Assembly (NCBI GenBank): GCA_031548365.1
Contig: JAVBRD010000020.1
Location: forward strand, 21,111-85,110
Length of the DNA: 64,000 nucleotides
DNA from: JAVBRD01 sp031548365
GTDB taxonomy: Bacteria; Bacillota; Clostridia; Christensenellales; UBA1750
Direction of reading: 5' to 3'
Part shown: positions 42,535-50,370 of the stretch, piece by piece
Position numbering within the stretch: position 1 is the first letter of the stretch
How the letters are laid out: each line of letters opens with the position of its first letter
Notes under the pieces: model-generated
Told to the model about the DNA's origin: nothing
What the model saw: only the letters and a program-made list of their open reading frames with translations
Databases searched by the model: none
Program-made: the position numbers and the translations under genes

Positions 42535-45156
42535 CTAGCCCAGCGCAAGCGTCAGCTTCTCCCCCGCTTTGATGACGGCAGTGTTAGGAAACGCGATTCT
42601 GCCGTTATTCACGGTGAACGCGAGCTCGGTGTTTTTTTTGACACCGGTTACCGCTAATACAAAAGGCAGGTTGAGCGCATCGACCGGAAGGGTACCTGCG
42701 CGCACGTCCAGCACAACTTTCTCGGTGCTGTACGCAAAAACGCCCCATCCCTGCGGGAGAAAGAACGGGCAGGCAAATCCCTCTTTGAGCGCGGGCGGGT
42801 TAAACGTCAACTCGTTTTTCGTCATATCGGCGATGAAGCCGCAAAAAGCGGGGATGAGTGCGAACGCCGCGAGCGAGCGGGCATAATTTGAGCCGCACTC
42901 AATCTCGTTCCACGGGTTGCGCCGCTCTCCGTCGTAGCGATCGCGTACAGCCTTGACAATCTCCATACCTTGCTCGGTCATCCCCTCCTGAATCATGTGG
43001 ATGGCCGCCTGATACTCAAAGCCGTGCATGGTTTCCTCCGCGTAGGGTGCGGAGATCACGGGACGTTTGCGTCCATCGGGGTACGCGCAGATGAGCGCGC
43101 CAGATTCGTCCTGTATGCAGTAGAGTCTGCAGGGGTTGAATCGTTCGCCCATGCGGCGGATGAAGTTGTGTTTGTGGATGGCGGCGAGCGCGGCCTTCGT
43201 TTTCTCGCGGTCGAAAATCTCACCGAGACCGATGAGGTTGGCGTGCCACTGCGCGAGCACCTGATCAATGCCGCACCCTTCCCCGATCTGGTATTTCATC
43301 TCCCCGACTTCCTCATTCCAGTACGCGTCGGCCACGTCTCCATCCCCGCCGATGATGGCCTGATCGGGCGTGGAAAAAGCGCGCAGGATATCGCGGTTGT
43401 TCAGATCCACGTTCTGCTGGTAATACTCGCCGTTGAACAGCTCTGTGTCCAGCGTTTTTTTGCCGGACTGAAACAACGCGCGGTACTCCGATGCGGTTTC
43501 GTTTTCGCCCAGCGCGTCGGCCATCTCCGCACCCGCCTTGAGCGCGCCCAAATAAAAGCCCGTCAGCCACGCGTTGGGTCCGAACAGTTCCATATCAAGC
43601 GTGTGATGCTGGCGGCCTTCCAGTACGCCGTCCTTGTCCGCGTCCCACCGGTCAGGGTTATCCTTTGACCATGCGTACTCAATCGATGCTTTTACCCCCG
43701 GCCATAATTTTTTAAGCCACGCGGTGTCTCCGGACAATTTCCACTCCCTGTATGTTTTGAGCACGCCTCCGAACTGCCCGTCGCAGCACGGGCGAAACTT
43801 CGTTGGCTCTCGACCAATGGGCAGCTGGAGCCGGAAACCCATGCCGCCATCCGGTTTGAGGTTGTAGCGGTAGTCCAGATCGCGCATCGACCGCTCCAGT
43901 GATGGGAACAGGTAGCACATCGCGTACGCGTAGTTCCAGACGTGTGTGCACGAACCCTCGCAGCAACCGGCGTTCGCATGACAACCTTCCCAACCGTAAA
44001 ACGATCCGTCGGTCAGGCGCAGACACGTCGGGCTCTTGAGCACCGAGAGCGTCGCGGTCACGGCGTCAACCGCGGCTTCAGGGAGCGTAGCGCTGGTGAG
44101 GACATCGCGGAAAGCCAAGGTTTTTTCGTAGAAATCAGTGAAATTTGACAACGCGTACACCGCGACCTCGTCCGCGCCCCGGAACTGCGTGGCGTACCAG
44201 TTTGTCCAGCTCATGTCTGGGGAGGCGCAGTCGCAGCCATCTTCGCAGCATTTCTGCTTGAGCGGGTTCCAGTCGTTAACGCATGTCGGATAGTACCAGG
44301 ACAGCACAAAGCGCGCCTTGACCGTCTGACCCGGCGCGCAGTCAAACCGCGCTTCCAGCGTACCGATGTCTTCTCCGCTCTTGGCCGATGGCGGGTACTC
44401 GCGGTTTTTTATTGCGCCCGGCGTCTGCACGTCTTTCCAAAACATCGAGAGGTTGTCAAACCAGCGGCCGCGGTACCAGTACGACTGGCCGCCACCCAAA
44501 GCCGCGTCCGTCGCAGCGCACATCTGGCCGTAGAGCGGATCGCTCGCGTCGAGCGCGTTGGTGCCGAGAATAAGCAGGCGCGCCTTCCCGCGCTTGTTGA
44601 GCGCATTGATGCGCCCCTGCTCATGCGGGTTGTTGACCGAGAGCATGAATGAATATGTTAGCGCTTCATCCGCAGTGTTTGTCGCTTCAATCTCAAAAAA
44701 AGCCGCGGGCAGGCTTGAATTATAGTCGTCCAGCGGAATGAAGGGCGAGAACGCGGTCAGGGCCACATTGCCCGGGAACGCACTGTGCTCAAAACCGATG
44801 CGCGCGATGGGGAACGGGCCTGCGAACGTGCAATCATCAAAATGAGGCACGCCGGCAAGCGTGTGCCGCGAAGGCCCGAAGCCGTAGTTCGCGTAATTGC
44901 CCTTGCCGCCTTCGTCACCCATGAAGTGCGGCTGGAGCGGGCCGTTGACAACGCGCGCGTCCAGCACCCGACCCTCGCGTTCAGCACGGATAAGAAAGTG
45001 GGTGAAGCCGTTGCGTGAGTTTTTTGACGGTTTGTTACCCATCTCAAAATCCTTGAAACGCCCTTGGCCGTCAATGCCCACGCTGCCCGCGCCGATTCCC
45101 CCCAACGGAAAGGATATGTGCCGCGCACGGTCTCCTCTGTACTCAAACCCGCTCAT
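42535..45156 (-). CDS. GH116 beta-glucosidase / glucosylceramidase-like protein
   Basis: This 873-residue protein belongs to glycoside hydrolase family 116, named after the non-lysosomal glucosylceramidase GBA2. The N-terminal beta-sandwich has FPLGGIGAGSVGIDGQGRFKDFEMGN, and the C-terminal (alpha/alpha)6 barrel has EGCHANAGCCEGSCTHVWNYAYAM, LDMELFGPNAWLTGFYLGAL, and HGFEYQAAIHMI. Bacterial GH116 members cleave beta-glucosides, beta-xylosides or beta-GlcNAc. No signal peptide is seen, so it should be cytoplasmic. The ATG at 45156 follows a GGGGG site. It is divergent from the flippase gene. Confidence 0.9.
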   Translation of the reverse strand: MSGFEYRGDRARHISFPLGGIGAGSVGIDGQGRFKDFEMGNKPSKNSRNGFTHFLIRAEREGRVLDARVVNGPLQPHFMGDEGGKGNYANYGFGPSRHTLAGVPHFDDCTFAGPFPIARIGFEHSAFPGNVALTAFSPFIPLDDYNSSLPAAFFEIEATNTADEALTYSFMLSVNNPHEQGRINALNKRGKARLLILGTNALDASDPLYGQMCAATDAALGGGQSYWYRGRWFDNLSMFWKDVQTPGAIKNREYPPSAKSGEDIGTLEARFDCAPGQTVKARFVLSWYYPTCVNDWNPLKQKCCEDGCDCASPDMSWTNWYATQFRGADEVAVYALSNFTDFYEKTLAFRDVLTSATLPEAAVDAVTATLSVLKSPTCLRLTDGSFYGWEGCHANAGCCEGSCTHVWNYAYAMCYLFPSLERSMRDLDYRYNLKPDGGMGFRLQLPIGREPTKFRPCCDGQFGGVLKTYREWKLSGDTAWLKKLWPGVKASIEYAWSKDNPDRWDADKDGVLEGRQHHTLDMELFGPNAWLTGFYLGALKAGAEMADALGENETASEYRALFQSGKKTLDTELFNGEYYQQNVDLNNRDILRAFSTPDQAIIGGDGDVADAYWNEEVGEMKYQIGEGCGIDQVLAQWHANLIGLGEIFDREKTKAALAAIHKHNFIRRMGERFNPCRLYCIQDESGALICAYPDGRKRPVISAPYAEETMHGFEYQAAIHMIQEGMTEQGMEIVKAVRDRYDGERRNPWNEIECGSNYARSLAAFALIPAFCGFIADMTKNELTFNPPALKEGFACPFFLPQGWGVFAYSTEKVVLDVRAGTLPVDALNLPFVLAVTGVKKNTELAFTVNNGRIAFPNTAVIKAGEKLTLALG

Positions 45157-45193
45157 AGACAAGCCCCCTCGCATGCAATCATTTGCCCGTATG

Positions 45194-45202
45194 ATTGTAC
45201 CA
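45194..45202 (-). promoter_or_regulatory. Extended -10 promoter for the GH116 gene
   Basis: TGGTACAAT on the minus strand (45202-45194) lies about 38 bases before the GH116 start. No good -35 box is seen. Confidence 0.55.
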
Positions 45203-45279
45203 TACTCCGCGCGCTTTCGGTATATTTTGCTCCTCACCGTGCGGACACGCATGCAAGCCTTTCCCGCCCCGATATGATG

Positions 45280-45288
45280 TGGTATACT
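45280..45288 (+). promoter_or_regulatory. Extended -10 promoter for the flippase operon
   Basis: TGGTATACT (45280-45288) lies about 50 bases before the TTG start of the SpoVB-like gene, in the divergent gap with GH116. Confidence 0.55.
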
Positions 45289-45338
45289 TGCGGCCGGTAG
45301 ATAAACTCACGCCGCGAGACACAAAGGGGTTTTGCGGC

Positions 45339-46934
45339 TTGCAGGAAAAACCACGTTCTTTTGTGCGCGGCGCAGCAATGCTCGCGGGCGCGGGATTTGC
45401 GGGACGCCTTTTTGGTGCGGCCCACAGGGTGTTGCTCATGGGTGTTATCGGCGCGCAAGGCTACTCGATCTATTCGAGCGCCTATCCCATGTTTGCGTTG
45501 CTGCTCATGGTCTCGTCGTCCGGCATGCCGGTCGCCATCGCCAAGCTCGTGTCCGAAAGCGCTGCGCGCGGTAATACGCGCGCGGTCAAGCGGGTATTTC
45601 GCGTATCCCTCACGCTTCTTATCGCGCTGGGCGCGGTGACCACCGTGATCATGCTCGCGCTCGCAAAGCCCATTGCCGCAGTCACGGGCGACGCCGCGGC
45701 GTGGCCCGCGTACACGGCCATCGCGCCAAGCCTTGTGCTCGTAGCCATGCTGAGCGCCTATCGCGGCTACTTTCAAGGCATGCAGCGCATGGGACCCATG
45801 GCAGCGTCCCAGATCGTAGAGCAAGCCGTGCGGCTAGCGCTGGGCATCTACATCGCGCACATGTGGGTCGGCGGAGGCGTGGCAATGGGCGCCGCCGGCG
45901 CGATGGCGGGCATGACGCTCTCCCAGGCCGCCGCGCTGGTCTTCCTGGCGGGGGCAAAGAAAGGTGAGTCGGCCACCGCTCCGTGCGATACCGCTTCCTC
46001 CGGGAGCGAACAGGGGTTACTCAAAATGCTGTTGGGCGTTGCGGCACCCATTACATTGGGTTCAATGGCGCTCCCGCTGGTCGGGATGATCGACTCGGCG
46101 ATTGTGAAAAACAAACTGCTCAGCATCGGGTATACCCTCGAAGAAATGCGTGAGCAGTTCGGCGTTTTGACCGGCTCGGTTGGCGCGATCGTCAACCTGC
46201 CGACAGCGTTTGCGGGTGCGCTCGCGGTGAGCGTCGTGCCGGCTATATCAGCCTATCTGGCCAAGGGACGTAGGGCGGACGCCATGCGCGTGTCCGCGAC
46301 GGGTTTCCGCCTTGTCACTACGCTCGGTTTCCCCATCACGGTCGGGTTGTGGATGCTCGCGCTTCCGCTTCATCAAGCGCTGTTCTCGGGCAACATGAGC
46401 CGCGCATCCATGCTTCTTGGCGAGAGTTTGCTCAAAACCATGAGCGTTGCGTCCATGCTGATGATGCTCGTTCAAACATCGACCGCCGTGCTCCAAGGCG
46501 AGGGACGCACCATGGCGCCCGTGATTTCCATGGTCGCGGGCGCGGTCGTCAAAATCATCGTCAACGACAGGCTTGTGGGCATCCCCACAATCGGAATTCA
46601 CGGCGCACCCATCGGGTCGATCGCGTGCTACTGCGTCGCACTCGGTACGAACATCGCAGTGCTCACGCGAAAATCTGGACTCCGCCTGCGCTTGAAAGAC
46701 GTGCTCGCGAAACCGGCGCTCGCGAGCGTTGCCATGGGCGCAACGCTGTCGCTCCCTTGGTTTGCGGGGCTGTCACCCTTTGCGCATGTTATTTTCGGCG
46801 CGCTGATCGGCGCTCTTACCTATTTTGCTGTACTCGTCGCGCTGGGCGGCGTGACCGAGGAGGACGCCCGCCGGCTGCCACACGCCGCACACGCGGCTTT
46901 ATCGCGGTTGCGGCTCATCCGCGCCTCACCATAG
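45339..46934 (+). CDS. SpoVB/YabM-like polysaccharide flippase (MOP superfamily)
   Basis: This integral membrane protein has about 14 hydrophobic segments and the SpoVB/MurJ-like start (RGAAMLAGAGFAGRLFGAAHRVLLM; YSAYPMFALLLMVSSSGMPVAIAKLVSE). Relatives move lipid-linked glycans across the membrane or act in spore cortex synthesis. I choose the TTG at 45339, after AAAGGGG, giving 531 residues; the frame is open back to 45195 through the promoter. A GTG at 45363 is another option. The order flippase-yabN-hup-rqcP parallels yabM-yabN-yabO of Bacillus. Confidence 0.88.
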   Translation: MQEKPRSFVRGAAMLAGAGFAGRLFGAAHRVLLMGVIGAQGYSIYSSAYPMFALLLMVSSSGMPVAIAKLVSESAARGNTRAVKRVFRVSLTLLIALGAVTTVIMLALAKPIAAVTGDAAAWPAYTAIAPSLVLVAMLSAYRGYFQGMQRMGPMAASQIVEQAVRLALGIYIAHMWVGGGVAMGAAGAMAGMTLSQAAALVFLAGAKKGESATAPCDTASSGSEQGLLKMLLGVAAPITLGSMALPLVGMIDSAIVKNKLLSIGYTLEEMREQFGVLTGSVGAIVNLPTAFAGALAVSVVPAISAYLAKGRRADAMRVSATGFRLVTTLGFPITVGLWMLALPLHQALFSGNMSRASMLLGESLLKTMSVASMLMMLVQTSTAVLQGEGRTMAPVISMVAGAVVKIIVNDRLVGIPTIGIHGAPIGSIACYCVALGTNIAVLTRKSGLRLRLKDVLAKPALASVAMGATLSLPWFAGLSPFAHVIFGALIGALTYFAVLVALGGVTEEDARRLPHAAHAALSRLRLIRASP

Positions 46935-46953
46935 CACATTGGGGGGAACTCGC

Positions 46954-48387
46954 ATGTTTGACATCACAATCGTCGGGCTTGGCCATGGTAATGGCGGAAA
47001 CATAACACTTGACGCGTTGGACGTTCTCCAAAACGCAAACGCTATTGTCCTGCGGACGCGCCGGTGCAGCGCTGCCACCCGGCTTGAGGCCATGGGCATA
47101 GCGTTTGACACGTTGGACGCGTTGCACGATTCTGCGTCCGACTATGACGCGCTCTCAGCCTCCATCGCCCGTGAGGTGGTCAGCCGCGCGCAGCGGTCGG
47201 CGCTCGTGTACGCCGTTCCGGGCAGCGCGGCGTTCGGCGAGTCCGGCCTGCGCGTCCTTGCGCAAGCGGCGGCTGAGCACGGTCTGCGCGTGCGCATCCT
47301 CCCCGCCGTGGGCATGGAGAGCATCGCCGCGGCGTATTCGAACGGGCTTGACGGAGCGCGCATCATCAGCGCGTCCGATCTCGGTCTTGCGCGCATCGAC
47401 CCCCGCGCGCCTCTCATCATCACCGAGATTGACTCACGGCTGATCGCCTCCGAGGCCAAGCTCGCGCTCCTCAAGGTCTACCCTGCCAATCTTGAGCTGC
47501 ATTTCTTCAAAAGGAGCGGAGAACCGCTCTTCCTCACGCTTCATGTGCTCGACCAGCAAGACGGCTACGGCGCGGAATGCGCGGCGCTTCTTCTCCCCTG
47601 CGCGCTGACCGAGCACGAGCGTTACGATTTCGACCACCTGGGTGAGATCGTCTCTCGCCTGCGCGCCCCCGGCGGCTGTCCGTGGGACATGGAGCAGACG
47701 CACGAATCCATCGCGGACAACCTCATCGAGGAGGCCTGGGAAACGCTCGCCGCGCTTAGCGCGAAAGATTCCGCCGCGTTTTGGGACGAGCTGGGCGATG
47801 TCCTGCTTCAGGTCGTTTTCCACGCCCAGATCGCTCAAGAACACGGCGACTTCGACATTTCCGACGTGACCACCGCGATCTGCGCAAAACTCATCCATAG
47901 GCACCCACACATTTTCGGCACCGTATCCGTGAGCAATTCGGAGGAAGTGCTCGCCAACTGGGACAATATTAAACGCGGCGAAAAAGGGCACACATCCATC
48001 GCCGACACGCTTGCTGACGTGCCGCAGGCGTTCCCCTCACTCATGCGCGCCCAAAAAGTGCGGTCGAGGGCGCGAAAGGCGGGAGTCGGCGAAACGGACG
48101 CGCACGAAGCGTTGACTTCCGCAACGGAAGCGCTTAACCGCGCGCGCGACGCTTCCGCTAACGCGCATGGGTTCTCAAGAGCACTGGGCGAAGCGCTTCT
48201 CGCGCTCTCAGCGGCCGCAGGTTTGCGCGGTTTACAGGCGGAAACCGCGCTTCACGACGCAACTGAGCGGTACATCCGCGTTTTCCGTCGGCTCGAATCA
48301 TCCGCGAGCGCACGGGGCGTTGACCTCAAATGCATGAACCACTCCGAACTGGACATTCTTTGGAAAGAAGCGTGTGCGAACAATTAA
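46954..48387 (+). CDS. yabN: Tetrapyrrole methylase-MazG fusion (YabN)
   Basis: The 477-residue protein joins an N-terminal tetrapyrrole-methylase-like SAM domain (ITIVGLGHGNGGNITLDALDVL; residues 1 to about 215) to a MazG nucleotide pyrophosphohydrolase domain. The MazG motifs are LRAPGGCPWDMEQTHESI, NLIEEAWETL, FWDELGDVLLQVVFHA and GHTSIADTLADVPQAFPSLMRAQK. MazG removes abnormal NTPs; the job of the methylase half is unknown. The ATG at 46954 follows GGGGGG. Confidence 0.93.
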   Translation: MFDITIVGLGHGNGGNITLDALDVLQNANAIVLRTRRCSAATRLEAMGIAFDTLDALHDSASDYDALSASIAREVVSRAQRSALVYAVPGSAAFGESGLRVLAQAAAEHGLRVRILPAVGMESIAAAYSNGLDGARIISASDLGLARIDPRAPLIITEIDSRLIASEAKLALLKVYPANLELHFFKRSGEPLFLTLHVLDQQDGYGAECAALLLPCALTEHERYDFDHLGEIVSRLRAPGGCPWDMEQTHESIADNLIEEAWETLAALSAKDSAAFWDELGDVLLQVVFHAQIAQEHGDFDISDVTTAICAKLIHRHPHIFGTVSVSNSEEVLANWDNIKRGEKGHTSIADTLADVPQAFPSLMRAQKVRSRARKAGVGETDAHEALTSATEALNRARDASANAHGFSRALGEALLALSAAAGLRGLQAETALHDATERYIRVFRRLESSASARGVDLKCMNHSELDILWKEACANN

Positions 48388-48445
48388 ACGAAGGACGCGC
48401 GCGCCCATTGTGCTCAGAAAGCCCTGAAAACAAGTAAATATCGAC

Positions 48446-48460
48446 TTTTTTCATGAAAAA
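48446..48460. repeat. AT-rich palindrome upstream of hup
   Basis: TTTTTCATGAAAAA is a perfect 14-base palindrome a few bases upstream of the hup -35 box. It may be an operator, or part of a weak terminator after yabN. Confidence 0.4.
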
Positions 48461-48464
48461 GGGC

Positions 48465-48493
48465 TTGTCAACACGCTGGAAAGCGATTACAAT
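48465..48493 (+). promoter_or_regulatory. Sigma-A type promoter for hup
   Basis: TTGTCA (48465-48470), 17 bases and TACAAT (48488-48493) precede hup by about 55 bases. Confidence 0.8.
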
Positions 48494-48548
48494 AGCAGAC
48501 ACCGAAAAACAAAAGCCTAGGCATCAACATTCTTTAGGAGGTCTTCCA

Positions 48549-48824
48549 GTGAACAAAGCAGAACTGATCGGAGCACTCGCGGACAAGGCGGGCATTACCC
48601 GCAAAGATGCGGAAAAGGCCCTTAACGCCTTTACCGACATTGTGTGCGAAACCCTCAAGGCCGGCGACAAGGTTCAGATCGTCAATTTCGGCACCTTCGA
48701 GGTCCGCGAGCGCAAAGCGCGCAAGGGCCACAACCCCGCCACGAAGAAGGAAATTGACATCCCCGCCACCCAAGCCGCCGTCTTCAAAGTTGGGAAGTCT
48801 CTAAAGGAATCAGTGGTTAAGTAA
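48549..48824 (+). CDS. hup: HU family DNA-binding protein
   Basis: HU is the main nucleoid-organising protein and acts as a dimer. The 91 residues read (M)NKAELIGALADKAGITRKDAEKALNAF, then VQIVNFGTFEVRERKARKGHNPAT and VFKVGKSLKESV, the complete HU fold with the DNA-binding arms. The start is a GTG at 48549 with TAGGAGG eight bases before it. The frame's upstream part (from 48453) covers the promoter and is not translated. It sits between yabN and rqcP with its own promoter. Confidence 0.96.
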   Translation: MNKAELIGALADKAGITRKDAEKALNAFTDIVCETLKAGDKVQIVNFGTFEVRERKARKGHNPATKKEIDIPATQAAVFKVGKSLKESVVK

Positions 48825-48906
48825 ATTTTCGGCAAAAAGCTGTTGAAGGACGTTGGATTTGGCGCGCAGCGTCATCTCCGGCGTCTTTTTTTCGGAGGTG
48901 CATAAA

Positions 48907-49167
48907 GTGAGACTGGACAAGTTCCTCAAAGTATCGCGCGTGATCAAACGCAGAACGCTCGCCAACGAAGCGTGCGACGGAGGGCGCGTGACCATCGACG
49001 GCAAGCCCGCCAAGGCGGCCACCGAAGTCAAAATCGGCAACGTCATCGAGATCCGCTTCGGCGAGAAGCTCTACCGCTACGAAGTGCTCGATATTAAGGA
49101 AACGGTGACCAAGACACAAGCAGGAGAGCTTGTGCGCGCGCTCGGGCAGCACGGTTCCATTGACTGA
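48907..49167 (+). CDS. rqcP: S4-domain RNA-binding protein RqcP (YabO/HslR family)
   Basis: In Bacillus, RqcP binds stalled 50S subunits and helps RqcH add alanine tails to trapped peptides. The 86-residue protein is a single S4 domain: RLDKFLKVSRVIKRRTLANEACDGGRVTIDGKPAKAATEVKIGNVIEIRFG. The start is a GTG at 48907 after GGAGGTG. It overlaps ispDF as TGATG. No rqcH is in the window. Confidence 0.92.
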   Translation: MRLDKFLKVSRVIKRRTLANEACDGGRVTIDGKPAKAATEVKIGNVIEIRFGEKLYRYEVLDIKETVTKTQAGELVRALGQHGSID

Positions 49168-50312
49168 TGGCGGGCGGAATTTCGGCTGTCATCGTGGCGG
49201 CGGGCACCTCCTCGCGCATGGGGCGTGATAAACTCACGCTCGACATCGCGGGAGTTCCCGCGCTTGAGCGCACGGTGCGAACGTTCTGCGCTTGCGCGTT
49301 CTTTGATCGCATCGCGCTCGTCCTCGCACCCGGGCGCATGGACGCTTTTTCCCGCTTCATCGTGATTGATCCCAGGATCATCCTCGTCCCCGGCGGAGAA
49401 ACGCGGCTTCTTTCCGCGCGTCTCGGCTTATTAGCTTTGCCCGCTGACACGGACATCGCGGTAACGCACGACGGCGCGCGCGCGCTTGTCACGCAAGAGA
49501 TCATCGCGTCCTGCGTCGAGAGCGCCAAAGCGCGGGGATCGGGCGTCGCGGCATGCGCGGTCACGGACACGACCTGGCGCGCCGCAGCTGACGGCTCCGC
49601 GGCGGAACGGCTGGACAGGCGCGTGCTGATGGCAGAGCAAACGCCATCCGCGTTCCCCTACCGCGCGCTCCTGAGCGCGCTGGAGAAATGCGCTGCGGAC
49701 GGCTTTGATGCGACGAGCGAGGCGGCGGCTATGGACCACGCGCGGCATACTGTCTTTTTTGTGGACACGCCCAAGTCAAATCTCAAGCTGACAACTCACG
49801 AGGACATCGCTATCGCGAACGCGCTGATGGGCGGCTCGCGCGCGACGCGCGTTGGCCACGGGTACGATGTCCACCGCCTTGTGGAAAGCCGTCCGCTCAT
49901 TTTGCTGGGCGAAACCATCCCTCACACGCACGGTTTGCTTGGGCACTCCGACGCTGACGTCGCCGCTCACGCGCTCATGGATGCGCTCCTGGGCGCGGCG
50001 TCGCTCGGAGACATCGGGCGGCATTTCCCAGACTCATCAAACGAGTACAAGGGAATGTCTTCCATGCTGATGCTTAGTCGTGTCATGGTTATGCTGCGCG
50101 AAAAAGGGCTTGCACCCGTGAGCGCGGATGTCACGATTGTCGCGCAGAGACCGAAGCTCGCGCCCTTCATGCCCGCCATGCACAAGGCTCTCTCCGCCGC
50201 GCTTTCCCTCAAGCCTGACAGGGTCAACGTCAAGGCAACGACGACCGAAGGACTTGGTTTTGAAGGCGAGGGGTTGGGTATTTCCTCAACTGCCGTCGCG
50301 CTGTTGCAATAG
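49167..50312 (+). CDS. ispDF: Fused IspD-IspF of the MEP isoprenoid pathway
   Basis: One 381-residue chain holds two enzymes. The N-terminal part (to about 225) is MEP cytidylyltransferase: ISAVIVAAGTSSRMGRDKLTLDIAG and VTHDGARALV. The C-terminal part is MEcPP synthase: RVGHGYDVHRLVESRPLILLGETIPH, GLLGHSDADVAAHALMDALLGA, GDIGRHFPDS and KATTTEGLGFEGEGLGISSTAVALL, with the metal ligands Asp and two His. Steps two and four after DXP are thus joined. It is translationally coupled to rqcP. Confidence 0.97.
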   Translation: MAGGISAVIVAAGTSSRMGRDKLTLDIAGVPALERTVRTFCACAFFDRIALVLAPGRMDAFSRFIVIDPRIILVPGGETRLLSARLGLLALPADTDIAVTHDGARALVTQEIIASCVESAKARGSGVAACAVTDTTWRAAADGSAAERLDRRVLMAEQTPSAFPYRALLSALEKCAADGFDATSEAAAMDHARHTVFFVDTPKSNLKLTTHEDIAIANALMGGSRATRVGHGYDVHRLVESRPLILLGETIPHTHGLLGHSDADVAAHALMDALLGAASLGDIGRHFPDSSNEYKGMSSMLMLSRVMVMLREKGLAPVSADVTIVAQRPKLAPFMPAMHKALSAALSLKPDRVNVKATTTEGLGFEGEGLGISSTAVALLQ

Positions 50313-50332
50313 GCGTGTATTTCTGGTAATAT
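50304..50332 (+). promoter_or_regulatory. Sigma-A type promoter for the EF-G paralogue
   Basis: TTGCAA (50304-50309), 17 bases with TG one base before the -10, and TAATAT (50327-50332). The -35 overlaps the ispDF stop codon. Confidence 0.75.
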
Positions 50333-50370
50333 TAAGAACAGCTTTGTGATGTAATGAGGAGGAACGCCGG

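Noticed and set aside
48453..48548. N-terminal extension of HU
   Set aside because: It translates the promoter and leader; the HU family starts at the GTG at 48549.
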